In this document: positions 1 to 8,477 of the stretch, piece after piece
How positions within the stretch are numbered: position 1 is the first letter of the stretch
Layout of the letters: every line of letters starts with the position of its first letter
DNA from: Avispirillum sp959601495
Lineage (GTDB): Bacteria; Bacillota; Clostridia; Oscillospirales; CAG-272
Reading direction: 5' to 3'
NCBI GenBank assembly: GCA_959601495.1
Contig: CAUGPT010000018.1
Span: forward strand, 1-40,654
DNA length: 40,654 nt
The notes under the pieces: model-generated
The model's input: only the letters and a program-made list of their open reading frames with translations
What the model was told of the DNA's origin: nothing
Database searches by the model: none
Translations under genes and position numbers: made by a program

Positions 1-190
1 TCACGTCTTTCTTACTTAAGTTCGGCAAGCTGACATCAAAGTTTGAAATGCTTTGATAAAAACTAAAGTCCTGCAGTTTCAGAACTTCGGCGGGAAGACG
101 AGCGGTGGTTGCGGGCGCGTGCGGTACAGATGTGCGGTGCGCAGAGGGAACGTGGGAGGAACGGCGGGGCAAAGGACGGCGGATGCGGGT
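1..190. repeat. Left copy of an inverted end repeat
   Basis: Bases 1-92 match the reverse complement of about 40544-40637 with scattered substitutions and small gaps; position 1 pairs with 40637. Similarity continues into the adjoining GC-rich part: bases 111-165 closely match the complement of about 40433-40483, including the shared core CGGTACAGATG. No coding sequence is credible here. The unit is about 190 bases or more and may start outside the window. It is probably a dispersed genomic repeat at which the assembly broke. Confidence 0.85.
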
Positions 191-365
191 GCAGACCGGT
201 GGCGACGGCGCGGGCGATGTATTAGGTGAGTGCGGAGACGAGCGGGCACAGGCGGTGTGCGCGGTGAAGGCGCGAACGGGCGCGGGCGATGTGTGCGCGG
301 CGCGGCGTGCGAGCAGCGCGGCATATACCCTTCGTCATAAGCCGAGGAAATAACATCAGTGCGGC
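191..365. other. GC-rich non-coding spacer
   Basis: This stretch is very rich in G+C, with purine-rich, loosely repeated words such as GCGGGCGATGT, and it continues the character of the end repeat. Open frames across it on both strands have arginine/alanine-rich translations typical of skewed DNA rather than proteins. I see no gene, promoter or RNA in it. Confidence 0.6.
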
Positions 366-393
366 GCGTAAGAGGCACCGGTGCCTCTTACGC
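366..393 (-). terminator. Perfect 28-base palindrome overlapping a stop codon
   Basis: A perfect inverted repeat (arms of 14 bases, core GGCACCGGTGCC) contains the TAA stop codon of the FAD/Rieske oxidoreductase gene. On the minus strand no run of T follows it, so as an intrinsic terminator it would be weak. It may instead protect the mRNA 3' end. Confidence 0.5.
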
Positions 394-1656
394 CTCCGTA
401 AACCCATGCCTTGCGGGATTGTCTATAAGCTCTCCGTCCGCTTCAAAGCGCGAGCCGTGACACGGGCAGTCCCATGTGTGCTCGTATCGGTTCCACTCAA
501 GCGCGCAGCCCATATGCGGGCATCGGGGCGTTTTCAGGCTGACAAGCCCCGAGACCGCGACGCCGAGATTTGTAAGCGCGCCGCGGCGGAATATACTCCT
601 CGACGGCGAGTACAGCTCCTCATACCTGTTTTGCCTGCCCGCGACAAGGTCGGAAAGTATCATTGCCGACAGCATGGAGCCTGTCATGCCCCACTTGTTA
701 AAGCCCGTTGCAACAAAAACCTTCGGCGCAAGCGGCGAATATCTGCCGATATACGGCATTTTGTCAAGCGTCATGCAGTCCTGCGTCGCCCACCTGTACC
801 GAATCCTCGACCCCGGAAAATTTTCCGCGGCAAACAGCTCCGCCGTGTGCCAGCCTTCACTTTCGCTGCCCGTTCGCGCCGCGGCGCCGCCTATATACAA
901 TAGGTCGCCCATGCGCCTCAGCGATATCCCGTCCTCCGCGCCGATGTATATTCCTTCGACGTCGTCGCAGCCCTCGGCGGCAACGAACCAGCTTCGCTCC
1001 TGATGCATTTTCAGATAGTACATACCGTACCTGTTTATAAACGGAAAATGCGTTGCGACTATTATACTGCCCGCGCTGATCGCCGCGCCGTCGGTGTACG
1101 CCTTGCCCGTCGCGGTGATCTTTTCGATCGGCGTATGCTCATACACCTTTGCCGTCTTTGCAAGGCCCTCCATGACATCGGGCGCCGCTATCTGACCTTG
1201 ATCTTTGAATTCCAGCGCACCGGCGACGGGAAAAGGCAGTGCCGTTTTCCCGACTATATCCGCATCGTATCCAAGCCTTCTCAGCGCCGCTTTTTCCACC
1301 TCAAGCGCTTCTCTGCCGCCGCGCGAATAAACATATGAGCTGACATCCTCCCACGGAAGTCCCTCTTTTTTGCAGATCCCGCGGAATTTTGCGACGGCTT
1401 CGAGGTTTGATTCAAGACAGAGCCGTGCCGTTTCTACGCCTGTGTTGTCTATAAGCTCCGCATAATAAAGCCCGTGCTGCGCGCTCACTTTTCCCGTAGT
1501 GGAGCCCGAAATGCCGCCCCCCGCGCACTCCGCCTCGCAGACAATGCAGCTGCCGCCGCTCTGCCCTATCTCATAAGCGCAGAGAAGCCCCGCCATCCCG
1601 CCTCCGATTATAAGCACGTCGCAACTTACGTCTCCCGATAGCTTTCTTTTATTCAT
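388..1656 (-). CDS. FAD-dependent oxidoreductase with C-terminal Rieske [2Fe-2S] domain
   Basis: A 422-residue protein of the DAO (glycine oxidase/DadA-like) family. The N-terminus has the dinucleotide-binding motif GGGMAGLLCAYE for FAD, and the last 60 or so residues form a Rieske domain with CPH and CPCHGS motifs, the Cys/His ligands of a [2Fe-2S] cluster. The substrate is unknown. Related DAO-Rieske fusions are common in Clostridia and Bacilli and are usually annotated only as FAD-dependent oxidoreductases. I chose the ATG at 1656, because the 29 codons upstream give a poorly protein-like peptide and the FAD fold starts soon after this Met. It has no signal peptide, so it is probably cytoplasmic. 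The gene stands alone, with no operon partner upstream. Confidence 0.87.
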   Translation of the reverse strand: MNKRKLSGDVSCDVLIIGGGMAGLLCAYEIGQSGGSCIVCEAECAGGGISGSTTGKVSAQHGLYYAELIDNTGVETARLCLESNLEAVAKFRGICKKEGLPWEDVSSYVYSRGGREALEVEKAALRRLGYDADIVGKTALPFPVAGALEFKDQGQIAAPDVMEGLAKTAKVYEHTPIEKITATGKAYTDGAAISAGSIIVATHFPFINRYGMYYLKMHQERSWFVAAEGCDDVEGIYIGAEDGISLRRMGDLLYIGGAAARTGSESEGWHTAELFAAENFPGSRIRYRWATQDCMTLDKMPYIGRYSPLAPKVFVATGFNKWGMTGSMLSAMILSDLVAGRQNRYEELYSPSRSIFRRGALTNLGVAVSGLVSLKTPRCPHMGCALEWNRYEHTWDCPCHGSRFEADGELIDNPARHGFTEA

Positions 1657-1841
1657 AAAATCGCCCCGCTTAAGTAATATTATCGGCCTGCCGAAGCATT
1701 TTTTTGCAAATGTAAAATATATTGAGTGTTTCTGCATTTGCATAAAATGCGCCGGAGACCGTTTTCATAGACAATTATGCCCCGAAAGCAGTGTGAATAT
1801 CCGAGAAAGCATCTGTCGGCGCTGCCTCGGCACGGATTAGC

Positions 1842-1876
1842 TTTATTCAGGCAGCGGAAGCCGCCGCCTGAATAAA
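1842..1876. other. Inverted repeat between two minus-strand genes
   Basis: Arms built on TTATTCAGG and CCTGAATAA fold around a short GC-rich loop. The same word TTATTCAGG occurs again at 1910-1918, so this arm and the neighbouring terminator can form alternative structures. No T-run follows on either strand; function unknown. Confidence 0.4.
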
Positions 1877-1911
1877 AAGAGAGCGGGCGCCGCGGCGCCC
1901 GCTCTCTTTTT
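1874..1911 (-). terminator. Intrinsic terminator after the hexosaminidase gene
   Basis: A perfect 38-base palindrome has an arm AGAGAGCGGGCGCC flanked by five A and five T. It begins right at the stop codon of the GH20 gene. Because A and T tracts flank the hairpin on both sides, it could work in both directions. Confidence 0.85.
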
Positions 1912-3721
1912 ATTCAGGTTTTTTATCTGTTATATGCTTTATAAATTCTCCGAGGCGCCAAAGCTGTGACGGCTTATCGTCGCGCAGCCATGCCGCTCTG
2001 TACTCTTCAAACCACGAATCAAACTGCTCCTGCAGCTTTTCTCCGTCCTCGTATCCGACAACGCCGCGTATATGCAGCATAAGTCTGTTCATAAGCTCCG
2101 TTGCCCTCGCCGCAAGAATGAGATCGCATATTACAGTATCGCCGTCTCTGCCAAGCGAGCGCAGCCTTTCCGCCGCCTTTCGGCATATTTCGATGCCGTT
2201 TTCGGCGTCGGCATCAGAAAGCTCTCCGCTGTCATCGTAGCAAAGCTCGGTATTTTGCCCCTCAAGATAGTTTCTGCTGTGCCAGACCACAAAGCGCGAC
2301 CAGTCGCAGGTGCGCTGTGCTTTTGCAAGCTCGCGCAGCATGTCCGCCATATTGAACTGCGTGATGCCGTACAAAAGCCTTGTGGCAGCCTTCTCGTAGT
2401 TCTCACCGGTCTCTGCATCAACATTCCAGCTCTTCTGCGCGCCGAAAAGCATACCGTAAAGGTTGCAGTTGAAGCTGCAGACATGGCCGAAATCGCCCCA
2501 GTTTGTATTGAGCATTCCGAGAGCGCCGTATTTTTTGCCGAGGGCTGCAAACTCGGATATATTGCCTACGGAGGTGTCAATATCCTCAAAAAATCCGTTC
2601 CAGCACGAGGTCCCCGGGCAGACTATGCTTTCATACCCGCGCTCGGCGAAAAAGCTGCCGAGCCACTGCGGTACAGTTTTGTGATAGCACCAGTTCAGCA
2701 CGGTCACGGGAGATTTTACCCTCTCCTGCATAAGATCGGCGTGCGCCATGCAGACATCGCCCCACATCATGACCTTTTTACCGTGAGACTCCACCAGGTC
2801 GATAAGCGCGTTCAGATGATGAAAATACGCCTCGCCCTTGTCGCGGCCGGCATTTCTGCCGCTGCAAAGATCCATTGTTTCGTCGCAGCATATATTGAAT
2901 TTATCCGATCGGAACAGTAGCATATACTGCTCTATCATGCTGCCGATGACCTTTATCGAATCGGGATTGTACGGATCGATCGTGTGATGCCACTGTTTTT
3001 CCATCCAGTAATGGGTGGTCATTTTATGATCGGGAAGCTCGCACAGGTAGTTATACCTGTCGCTCTGCAGCAGGGTGAACAGATGACCGAAGGTGGAAAG
3101 GCTGGGCACGAGCTCTATAAAATTCTGATAACAGTATTCGTCAAGCCCGATCATTTCCTCGGCGCTCATGGCCTCCTCCGCGCTTATCATTCCCTCAAAT
3201 TCTTTGAAGAGAAAGGCGTCCTCTATATAAAGCTGCAGAGAATTTACCTTGTACAGGCTGAGCATGTCAACAATGTGTCTCAGCTTTTCCGGCTTATTGA
3301 CCCTGCCGCGGGTGATATCCTGATAAAAGCCTCTGTACGAAAAATCCGGGCTGTCGGAAACAGAGCAGCAGGGGATCTTTGCTCCGTAGGTCGCCGTAAG
3401 CTGGCGCAGGGTCTGTATGGCGTAAAACGCGCCGCGCGCACCGGGCGCACGGATATCGACTCTGTTTTCGGTCACATCAAGTGTATAGGATTCGCAAGCC
3501 TCGTCGCCGCCGTGCGAAACCGTGATCGAGCCGTCCTTCGGTGCTCCGCAGCTCAGCGGCACAATGACACCTGCCGCCCTGCCCATCTCGCCGCACAGTA
3601 TGCCCGCGGCCCGCGCAATACGGCTGTCGCAGCCGTCGCTTACATAAACGCCCGCGCCGCACACGGAAAATGTGCCGGGCAGCTCTTTGATCTCTTTCGG
3701 CGTCGGAATAATCGTTATCAT
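1910..3721 (-). CDS. Glycoside hydrolase family 20 beta-N-acetylhexosaminidase-like protein
   Basis: A 603-residue protein. Residues about 1-120 look like the GH20b alpha/beta domain found in front of GH20 barrels; residues about 125-450 form the GH20 TIM barrel. The Asp-Glu pair of the substrate-assisted mechanism is visible at D280-E281 (FNICCDETMDL). GH20 enzymes remove terminal GlcNAc or GalNAc from glycans. There is no signal peptide, so it should act in the cytoplasm on imported oligosaccharides. The start has a good ribosome binding site (AAGGAG, 6 bases before ATG). It lies downstream of glmS across a terminator, so it may be read partly by read-through from the amino-sugar operon, linking GlcNAc recovery with GlcN-6-P synthesis. 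Exact substrate not predictable. Confidence 0.88.
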   Translation of the reverse strand: MITIIPTPKEIKELPGTFSVCGAGVYVSDGCDSRIARAAGILCGEMGRAAGVIVPLSCGAPKDGSITVSHGGDEACESYTLDVTENRVDIRAPGARGAFYAIQTLRQLTATYGAKIPCCSVSDSPDFSYRGFYQDITRGRVNKPEKLRHIVDMLSLYKVNSLQLYIEDAFLFKEFEGMISAEEAMSAEEMIGLDEYCYQNFIELVPSLSTFGHLFTLLQSDRYNYLCELPDHKMTTHYWMEKQWHHTIDPYNPDSIKVIGSMIEQYMLLFRSDKFNICCDETMDLCSGRNAGRDKGEAYFHHLNALIDLVESHGKKVMMWGDVCMAHADLMQERVKSPVTVLNWCYHKTVPQWLGSFFAERGYESIVCPGTSCWNGFFEDIDTSVGNISEFAALGKKYGALGMLNTNWGDFGHVCSFNCNLYGMLFGAQKSWNVDAETGENYEKAATRLLYGITQFNMADMLRELAKAQRTCDWSRFVVWHSRNYLEGQNTELCYDDSGELSDADAENGIEICRKAAERLRSLGRDGDTVICDLILAARATELMNRLMLHIRGVVGYEDGEKLQEQFDSWFEEYRAAWLRDDKPSQLWRLGEFIKHITDKKPE

Positions 3722-3732
3722 ACAGCGCTCCT

Positions 3733-3771
3733 TAAAAAAGTCGTGCGCGGCGCCGCGTCGGTGCCGCGCAC
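3733..3771 (-). terminator. Terminator between glmS and the hexosaminidase gene
   Basis: On the minus strand a 9-bp GC-rich stem (GTGCGCGGC with GCCGCGCAC) is followed by six T, and the T-run merges into the AAGGAG ribosome binding site of the GH20 gene. The arrangement suits partial termination, lowering expression of the last gene. Confidence 0.7.
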
Positions 3772-3838
3772 AGTTCAGTTTATTGTAGCACGTATTATTT
3801 CAATAATCAACACCGAAGAGCTCTTATATGGGCATAAA

Positions 3839-5671
3839 TTATTCAACAGTTACGGATTTTGCAAGATTACGCGGGTGATCGACGTCGCAGCCGCGAAGCA
3901 GCGCCGTTTCATAGGCGAGAAGCTGAGAGAAAACGACCGTTGCAAGAGGCGTGAAATACCTTTCCGTCTTCGGCAGGACGAAATGCGCATCGGAAAACTC
4001 CTCCGGTTCTTCAAAGTCCTCGCCGCATACAAGTATCACAAATCCCCCGCGGGAGCGCACCTCCCTGATGTTGCCGCACATTTTGTCGTAGTAGCCGCCG
4101 TCGCTTGCCAGGGCTATAACAGGCGTGCCGTCCTCGATAAGCGACAGCGTGCCGTGCTTCAGTTCTCCCGCGGCATAAGCTTCGCTGTGTATATATGAAA
4201 TTTCCTTAAGCTTCAGCGAGCACTCGCTGCAAGCAGGCCAATCCGGACCGCGCCCGATAAAGTATATATCCTCGCTGTCCTTTATCATTTTCGCAAGCTC
4301 TGCGATTTCGCCGCGGCGGGCAATTATATCGGATATCGCGTCGGGCACATCCCGCGACAGCGCGCGGCACAGCTTTTTCGCCGCGTCGCCGTCTATTCTG
4401 CCATTTTCAAGCGCAAGCTTTACGGAGATGACGGCAAGCAGCGCAACCTGCGTTGTGTATCCCTTTGTCGTCGCAACGGCGATCTCGGGACCCGCGCCCT
4501 CGTATATCACATAGTCCGACTCTCTTGCCACCGCCGAGCCCACAGCGTTTACGATAGAAACGCATCGATGCCCCGTTTTCTTTGCAAGGCGCAGAGCCGC
4601 AAGGGTGTCTGCCGTCTCTCCCGACTGGGATATGGGCAGCGCCAGCGTTCGCCCCACGGTCGCGGGCGGATCGTATCTGTACTCCGACGCGGTGTTCACC
4701 GTTACGGGAACGCCCGCAAGGGATTCTATAAGAAATCTGCCCACGAGCCCCGCATGAGTCGCGGAGCCGCAGCCTATGATCGAAACGCTGTCGCACTCCC
4801 GCCAGAGCGAGTCGGGAATGCCGTCGACCGAAAAGTCGGGAAGTCCGTCCGTGTCTATTCTGTGCGAAACGGTTCTGAAAACGGCGTCGGGCTCTTCGTG
4901 GATTTCTTTCAGCATATAGAAGTCGTAGCCGTCCTTGCCCGCAGCACCGACATCAAGGGAGAAATGCTCGGTTTCGCGCTTTTCGTATTCGCCGTTTTTT
5001 GAAACGAAGTACGCGCCGTCCCGTCTGAGGCAGAACACCTCGTCCTCGCCCGGGCGTATTATCTCGCGTGAGTACGGCAGCAGCGCGGGGATATCCGACG
5101 CGGCATAAGCGCCGTCTTCCGCAATTGCCAAAATCAACGGATTATCTTTTCTGACGGCATAGACCTCATTCGGACGGTCGTTGAAAAGAACTGCCAAAGC
5201 GTACGAACCGCGAAGCTGAGCGCACGCCGAATACAGCGCCGCAGCGGGATCTCCGAGCTTTTTGTACTCTCTGTCCGTAAGGTGAGCAATGCACTCGGTG
5301 TCGGTATCGCTTACAAAAACATAGCCTTCTTTTTCAAGCTCTTCTTTTATATTTAGACAATTGTCGATAATGCCGTTGTGTACAAGGGTCAGCGTGTCGG
5401 AGGAGTGAGGGTGGGCGTTTTCCTTTGTGGGCGCTCCGTGTGTCGCCCACCTGGTATGACCTATGCCGCAGCTGCCGCTGCAGTTTTCGGCAGCGGCTTC
5501 CTTTTCAAGCTCCGACACCCTGCCTCGGCACTTTATTTTTACTGTTTTTCCGTCGGGTCCTGTTATCGCCATCCCCGCGGAGTCGTATCCTCTGTATTCA
5601 AGGGCGTAAAGCCCGTCAAGAATGATCCTTTCGGCACTTTTTGTTCCTGTGTATCCTATAATTCCGCACAT
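3839..5671 (-). CDS. glmS: Glutamine-fructose-6-phosphate aminotransferase (isomerizing), GlmS
   Basis: A full-length 610-residue GlmS makes glucosamine-6-phosphate from fructose-6-phosphate and glutamine, the committing step of UDP-GlcNAc and cell-wall synthesis. The N-terminal nucleophile Cys2 is present (MCGIIGYTG), followed by the class II amidotransferase domain (to about 235) and two SIS sugar-isomerase domains, ending with the conserved LAKSVTVE tail. Its ATG shares one base with the stop codon of the upstream acetyltransferase gene (TAATG), so translation is probably coupled. There is no room for a glmS ribozyme, the usual feedback device of Firmicutes glmS leaders, so GlcN-6-P control must work differently here. 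Confidence 0.97.
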   Translation of the reverse strand: MCGIIGYTGTKSAERIILDGLYALEYRGYDSAGMAITGPDGKTVKIKCRGRVSELEKEAAAENCSGSCGIGHTRWATHGAPTKENAHPHSSDTLTLVHNGIIDNCLNIKEELEKEGYVFVSDTDTECIAHLTDREYKKLGDPAAALYSACAQLRGSYALAVLFNDRPNEVYAVRKDNPLILAIAEDGAYAASDIPALLPYSREIIRPGEDEVFCLRRDGAYFVSKNGEYEKRETEHFSLDVGAAGKDGYDFYMLKEIHEEPDAVFRTVSHRIDTDGLPDFSVDGIPDSLWRECDSVSIIGCGSATHAGLVGRFLIESLAGVPVTVNTASEYRYDPPATVGRTLALPISQSGETADTLAALRLAKKTGHRCVSIVNAVGSAVARESDYVIYEGAGPEIAVATTKGYTTQVALLAVISVKLALENGRIDGDAAKKLCRALSRDVPDAISDIIARRGEIAELAKMIKDSEDIYFIGRGPDWPACSECSLKLKEISYIHSEAYAAGELKHGTLSLIEDGTPVIALASDGGYYDKMCGNIREVRSRGGFVILVCGEDFEEPEEFSDAHFVLPKTERYFTPLATVVFSQLLAYETALLRGCDVDHPRNLAKSVTVE

Positions 5672-6345
5672 TATCCTCTGTCCTCCCGATCCACGATAGT
5701 ATCGGCGCCCTTCATTATGCTGTTCTCCGCAACAACCCCTCTGACCGAGGTCAGCGGATATACGCTTGTATTGCTGCCGACGATCGTTCCCGGATTGAGC
5801 ACACAGCCGCAGCCTATATCCGCCCGATCGCCCAGAACGGCGCCGAATTTTTTAAGTCCCGTTTCGTATGTGGCGTCGCCGCGGACAACAACGTTTGATT
5901 TGTCCGCCTTGAGGTTTGAGCATACAGCCCCCGCGCCCATATGCGAAAGGTTGCCAAGGATCGAATCGCCGACATAGTTATAGTGCGGCACCTGCACGCC
6001 GTTCAGAAGTATGCAGTTTTTAAGCTCTGTGGAGTTGCCTATAACGCAGCCCGTGCCGGTTATGACCGCACCGCGGATAAAAGCGCCCGGGCGCACGATG
6101 CATTTTTCTCCTATAACCGCGGGGCCTTCTATTACGGCGCTGTCGTATATAACAGTGTCTCTGCCGACGATAACGTCGTCCGAAAGTTTTCTGAAGCCCT
6201 TCGGCATATTTTCGCACAGCTTTTTCGCGGTCTCGCCTATAAGCCCGAGCAGCTGCCAAGGATATTCCGCGCCGTCGAAAAGCTCTTTGAGATACGGAGT
6301 GTTGCAGGACATAAGCTCCGATAATTTAACGCATTTTTTATTCAC
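5671..6345 (-). CDS. GlmU-type left-handed beta-helix acetyltransferase without uridyltransferase domain
   Basis: A 224-residue protein. A short helical N-terminus (about 1-50) is followed by hexapeptide repeats of a left-handed beta-helix (about 55-215). The segment VPHYNYVGDSILG then HMGAGAV matches the GlmU acetyltransferase active site, with H121 at the place of the catalytic His. The family most likely acetylates glucosamine-1-phosphate or a related amino sugar. The pyrophosphorylase domain of bifunctional GlmU is absent, so UTP transfer must be done by another protein not seen here. It sits between GlmM and GlmS, overlapping the upstream gene by 8 bases and the downstream one by 1, a tight operon position that supports a role in UDP-GlcNAc synthesis. 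Some relatives are labelled nucleotidyltransferases or sugar O-acyltransferases. Confidence 0.82.
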   Translation of the reverse strand: MNKKCVKLSELMSCNTPYLKELFDGAEYPWQLLGLIGETAKKLCENMPKGFRKLSDDVIVGRDTVIYDSAVIEGPAVIGEKCIVRPGAFIRGAVITGTGCVIGNSTELKNCILLNGVQVPHYNYVGDSILGNLSHMGAGAVCSNLKADKSNVVVRGDATYETGLKKFGAVLGDRADIGCGCVLNPGTIVGSNTSVYPLTSVRGVVAENSIMKGADTIVDREDRG

Positions 6346-7981
6346 AGCAATACCCCCGTTTTTTTATCACATCATACAGACGCGAAATGTATTTTTCGCA
6401 GTCGTCACGGTTTTCGCACTCAGCCATAATACGTATAACCGGCTCCGTGCCGCTTACGCGCAGCAGTATGCGCCCGCGGTCTCCTATCTCGCCGTTCAGC
6501 TCGTCGTACTTTTTCTTTACCTCTTCGTCCGACACGGTCGCACTCTTGTCGGATACACGGACGTTCTTCGTCACCTGAGGATACGGCACGACTGCCTCGG
6601 AAAGCTTTGAAAGCGGAGATTTTCTGTCGCGCATTTCCTCGGCGACCATGATAGCCGTCAGAAGTCCGTCGCCCGTCGTTGCGTACTTTTTGAGAATAAT
6701 ATGACCCGACTGCTCGCCGCCCAGACTGTAGCCGCCCTTCTCCATGCACTCGTACACAAATCTGTCGCCGACAGCCGTTTCCTCATGGTCAATGCCCGCC
6801 TCGCGAAGCGCTTTGAAAAGTCCGCTGTTTGACATGACTGTGGTGACTACCATATTGTTGTCAAGCATACCGCGCGATCTCAGCCGATTTGCAAGAACGT
6901 ACATTATTCCGTCCCCGTCCACGATCTTTCCGTTTTCGTCAACGGCAATGCATCTGTCGGCGTCGCCGTCAAAAGCAAAGCCCACGTCAAGATGCTTTTC
7001 GCGCACGAGACTGCAAAGCGCTTCCATATGGGTCGAGCCGCAGTCGCTGTTCACATTAATTCCGTCGGGAGACGCGCCTATGACGTACGTCTGCGCGCCG
7101 AGAGCGTCGAAAACGGCTTTTGCTATCATCCAGGACGCGCCGTTTGCGCAGTCAAGCCCTATTTTCAGTCCCTTGTACGAATGGGAGGCAAGGGATATAA
7201 GGTAGCCCACGTAGCGGTTTCTGCCCGCAACGTAGTCCACAATGCAGCCTATTCTGTCGCGCTTTGCCAGAGGCAGATCGTCGCCCTCGATGCCGAGAGA
7301 CTCAAGATCGCCGTCGAGATATGCCTCTATAAGCGCGGCGGTGCGGTCGTCAAGCTTTTCGCCGTAGCTGTTTATGACCTTTATTCCGTTGTCGTAATAA
7401 GGATTGTGCGACGCGGTTATCATTATGCCGCAGTCAAAGCCGTCCTGCCTTGTGACGAACGAAACGCTTGGCGTTGTTGTCACGTGCAGCATATACGCGT
7501 CGGCGCCGGAGGCGGTGAGCCCCGCGACGATCGAATACTCAAACATATAGCTCGAGCGGCGGGTATCCTTGCCAATAACTATGCGCGGGCGGTACGACGG
7601 AGCGTGAAAGCCGGAAAGCGGAGAGGAAAAATACCAGCCCAGGAATCTGCCCACACGGTACGCCTGGTCGGAAGTGAGCGTTATGTTCGCCTCGCCTCTG
7701 AATCCGTCAGTGCCGAAATATTTGTTGCCCTCATACGGCTGATTTATAGCAGACTTTTTGCCGGGCACGTCGCCGAAAACGTCGATGTCGTCGCGCAGCA
7801 GGCTGTCGCACGAAACGGAGAAAAGTTCGCACAGAAGCAGCACTTTGTCAATCTGCGGCACTGCCTGGTCTATCTCCCATTTGGAAACGGACTGACGGGA
7901 TACCTCAAGCTTTTCCGCAAGGGTCTCCTGGGAAATGTGCGCCGCGGTCCTTAAATTGAATATTTTTTTGCCGAGTGTCAT
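6338..7981 (-). CDS. glmM: Phosphoglucosamine mutase GlmM fused to an N-terminal XRE-type HTH domain
   Basis: A 547-residue protein. Residues 1-62 form an XRE/Cro-type helix-turn-helix (SQETLAEKLEVSRQSVSKWE). After a linker, from about residue 88 (FGTDGFRGE), comes a complete GlmM: phosphoserine loop TASHNP (S191), metal site DGDADRC, sugar loop GGEQSGH, and phosphate loop RVSGTEP. GlmM converts GlcN-6-P to GlcN-1-P. The ATG at 7981 is preceded by a strong AAAGGAG nine bases upstream; an in-frame ATG at 8029 has none. HTH and enzyme lie in one uninterrupted frame, so this is a true fusion rather than two adjacent genes. It heads the glmM-acetyltransferase-glmS operon. I infer that it may sense its own substrate flux and regulate the operon; moonlighting or plain membrane/DNA tethering are alternatives. 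Confidence 0.93.
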   Translation of the reverse strand: MTLGKKIFNLRTAAHISQETLAEKLEVSRQSVSKWEIDQAVPQIDKVLLLCELFSVSCDSLLRDDIDVFGDVPGKKSAINQPYEGNKYFGTDGFRGEANITLTSDQAYRVGRFLGWYFSSPLSGFHAPSYRPRIVIGKDTRRSSYMFEYSIVAGLTASGADAYMLHVTTTPSVSFVTRQDGFDCGIMITASHNPYYDNGIKVINSYGEKLDDRTAALIEAYLDGDLESLGIEGDDLPLAKRDRIGCIVDYVAGRNRYVGYLISLASHSYKGLKIGLDCANGASWMIAKAVFDALGAQTYVIGASPDGINVNSDCGSTHMEALCSLVREKHLDVGFAFDGDADRCIAVDENGKIVDGDGIMYVLANRLRSRGMLDNNMVVTTVMSNSGLFKALREAGIDHEETAVGDRFVYECMEKGGYSLGGEQSGHIILKKYATTGDGLLTAIMVAEEMRDRKSPLSKLSEAVVPYPQVTKNVRVSDKSATVSDEEVKKKYDELNGEIGDRGRILLRVSGTEPVIRIMAECENRDDCEKYISRLYDVIKKRGYCCE

Positions 7982-8079
7982 TTTTGTGTACTCCTTTCGG
8001 TCGTCGTCTCTTTGTTTCACCTCTGCCATAATACAGTATCCCCATGTATTATTCTACCAACCGGACGAGGAAATTTTTG

Positions 8080-8096
8080 TGCAACCGTCGGTTGCA
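8080..8096. promoter_or_regulatory. Candidate operator upstream of the glmM operon
   Basis: A perfect inverted repeat, TGCAACCG-T-CGGTTGCA, lies 99 bases upstream of the glmM start in the divergent spacer. A related half site CCAACCGG lies at 8057-8064. The size suits a dimeric XRE-type regulator, and the first gene encodes just such a domain. I could not find a convincing minus-strand promoter next to it, so its role is inferred. Confidence 0.4.
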
Positions 8097-8349
8097 AGCG
8101 GTGTATATTTATATTTTACTCCGACGGCTGAAAATTATCAACGCCAAATTTTATATATTGATTTTGTATTAAATTTCCTTATTTTACGGACACTCGGCGA
8201 TACCGCACCGCTACCGCGCCGCACGCCGGGATCCGTTTTCTCTCCCGCAACCTGCGGCAGCACAGGCTCATATTATAACGACTTTTCCAAAATTCGCAGT
8301 ACAGGGGCGCGGCATTTTTCGCGCCTCTCAGAAAAAGCTGCGCCGCATA
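8097..8349. other. Non-coding divergent spacer
   Basis: This spacer runs from the candidate operator to the promoter of the cobalamin operon. The first 90 bases are A+T-rich and probably hold the minus-strand glmM promoter, though no clean -35/-10 pair stands out. At about 8302-8327 a stem of AGGGGCGCG with CGCGCCTCT encloses a T-rich loop; it has no T-tail. No open frame here looks coding. Confidence 0.4.
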
Positions 8350-8378
8350 TTGCAAAATGTGAAAAAGAATGGTATTAT
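8350..8378 (+). promoter_or_regulatory. Sigma-A promoter of the cobalamin-system operon
   Basis: TTGCAA at 8350-8355, a 17-base spacer, and TATTAT at 8373-8378. Transcription would start near 8385 and run through the leader hairpin and riboswitch into the large operon. Confidence 0.65.
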
Positions 8379-8388
8379 ATTAAATGAA

Positions 8389-8458
8389 TATAAATCCCGA
8401 AGGGCACCGCGGCGGATGCGGCTGCCGACCGCAGACGCGGGCGCGCTTCGGATTTATA
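8389..8458 (+). other. Long leader hairpin in front of the riboswitch
   Basis: TATAAATCCCGAAG (8389-8402) pairs with CTTCGGATTTATA (8446-8458) with one bulged C, enclosing a very GC-rich 43-base loop that can fold further. It lies at the predicted 5' end of the transcript, before the aptamer. No T-tail follows, so it is not an obvious terminator; it could stabilise the 5' end or be an extra control element. Confidence 0.5.
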
Positions 8459-8477
8459 CAATTGAATAGCTGAAAAT

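Noticed and set aside
105..353. Small Arg/Ala-rich open frames in the left and right GC-rich ends
   Set aside because: Both strands are open at the same place, there are no ribosome binding sites, and the DNA is part of the non-coding inverted repeat.
5672..8100. glmS ribozyme upstream of glmS
   Set aside because: The glmS start overlaps the preceding gene, and no leader space or ribozyme-like core is present there.
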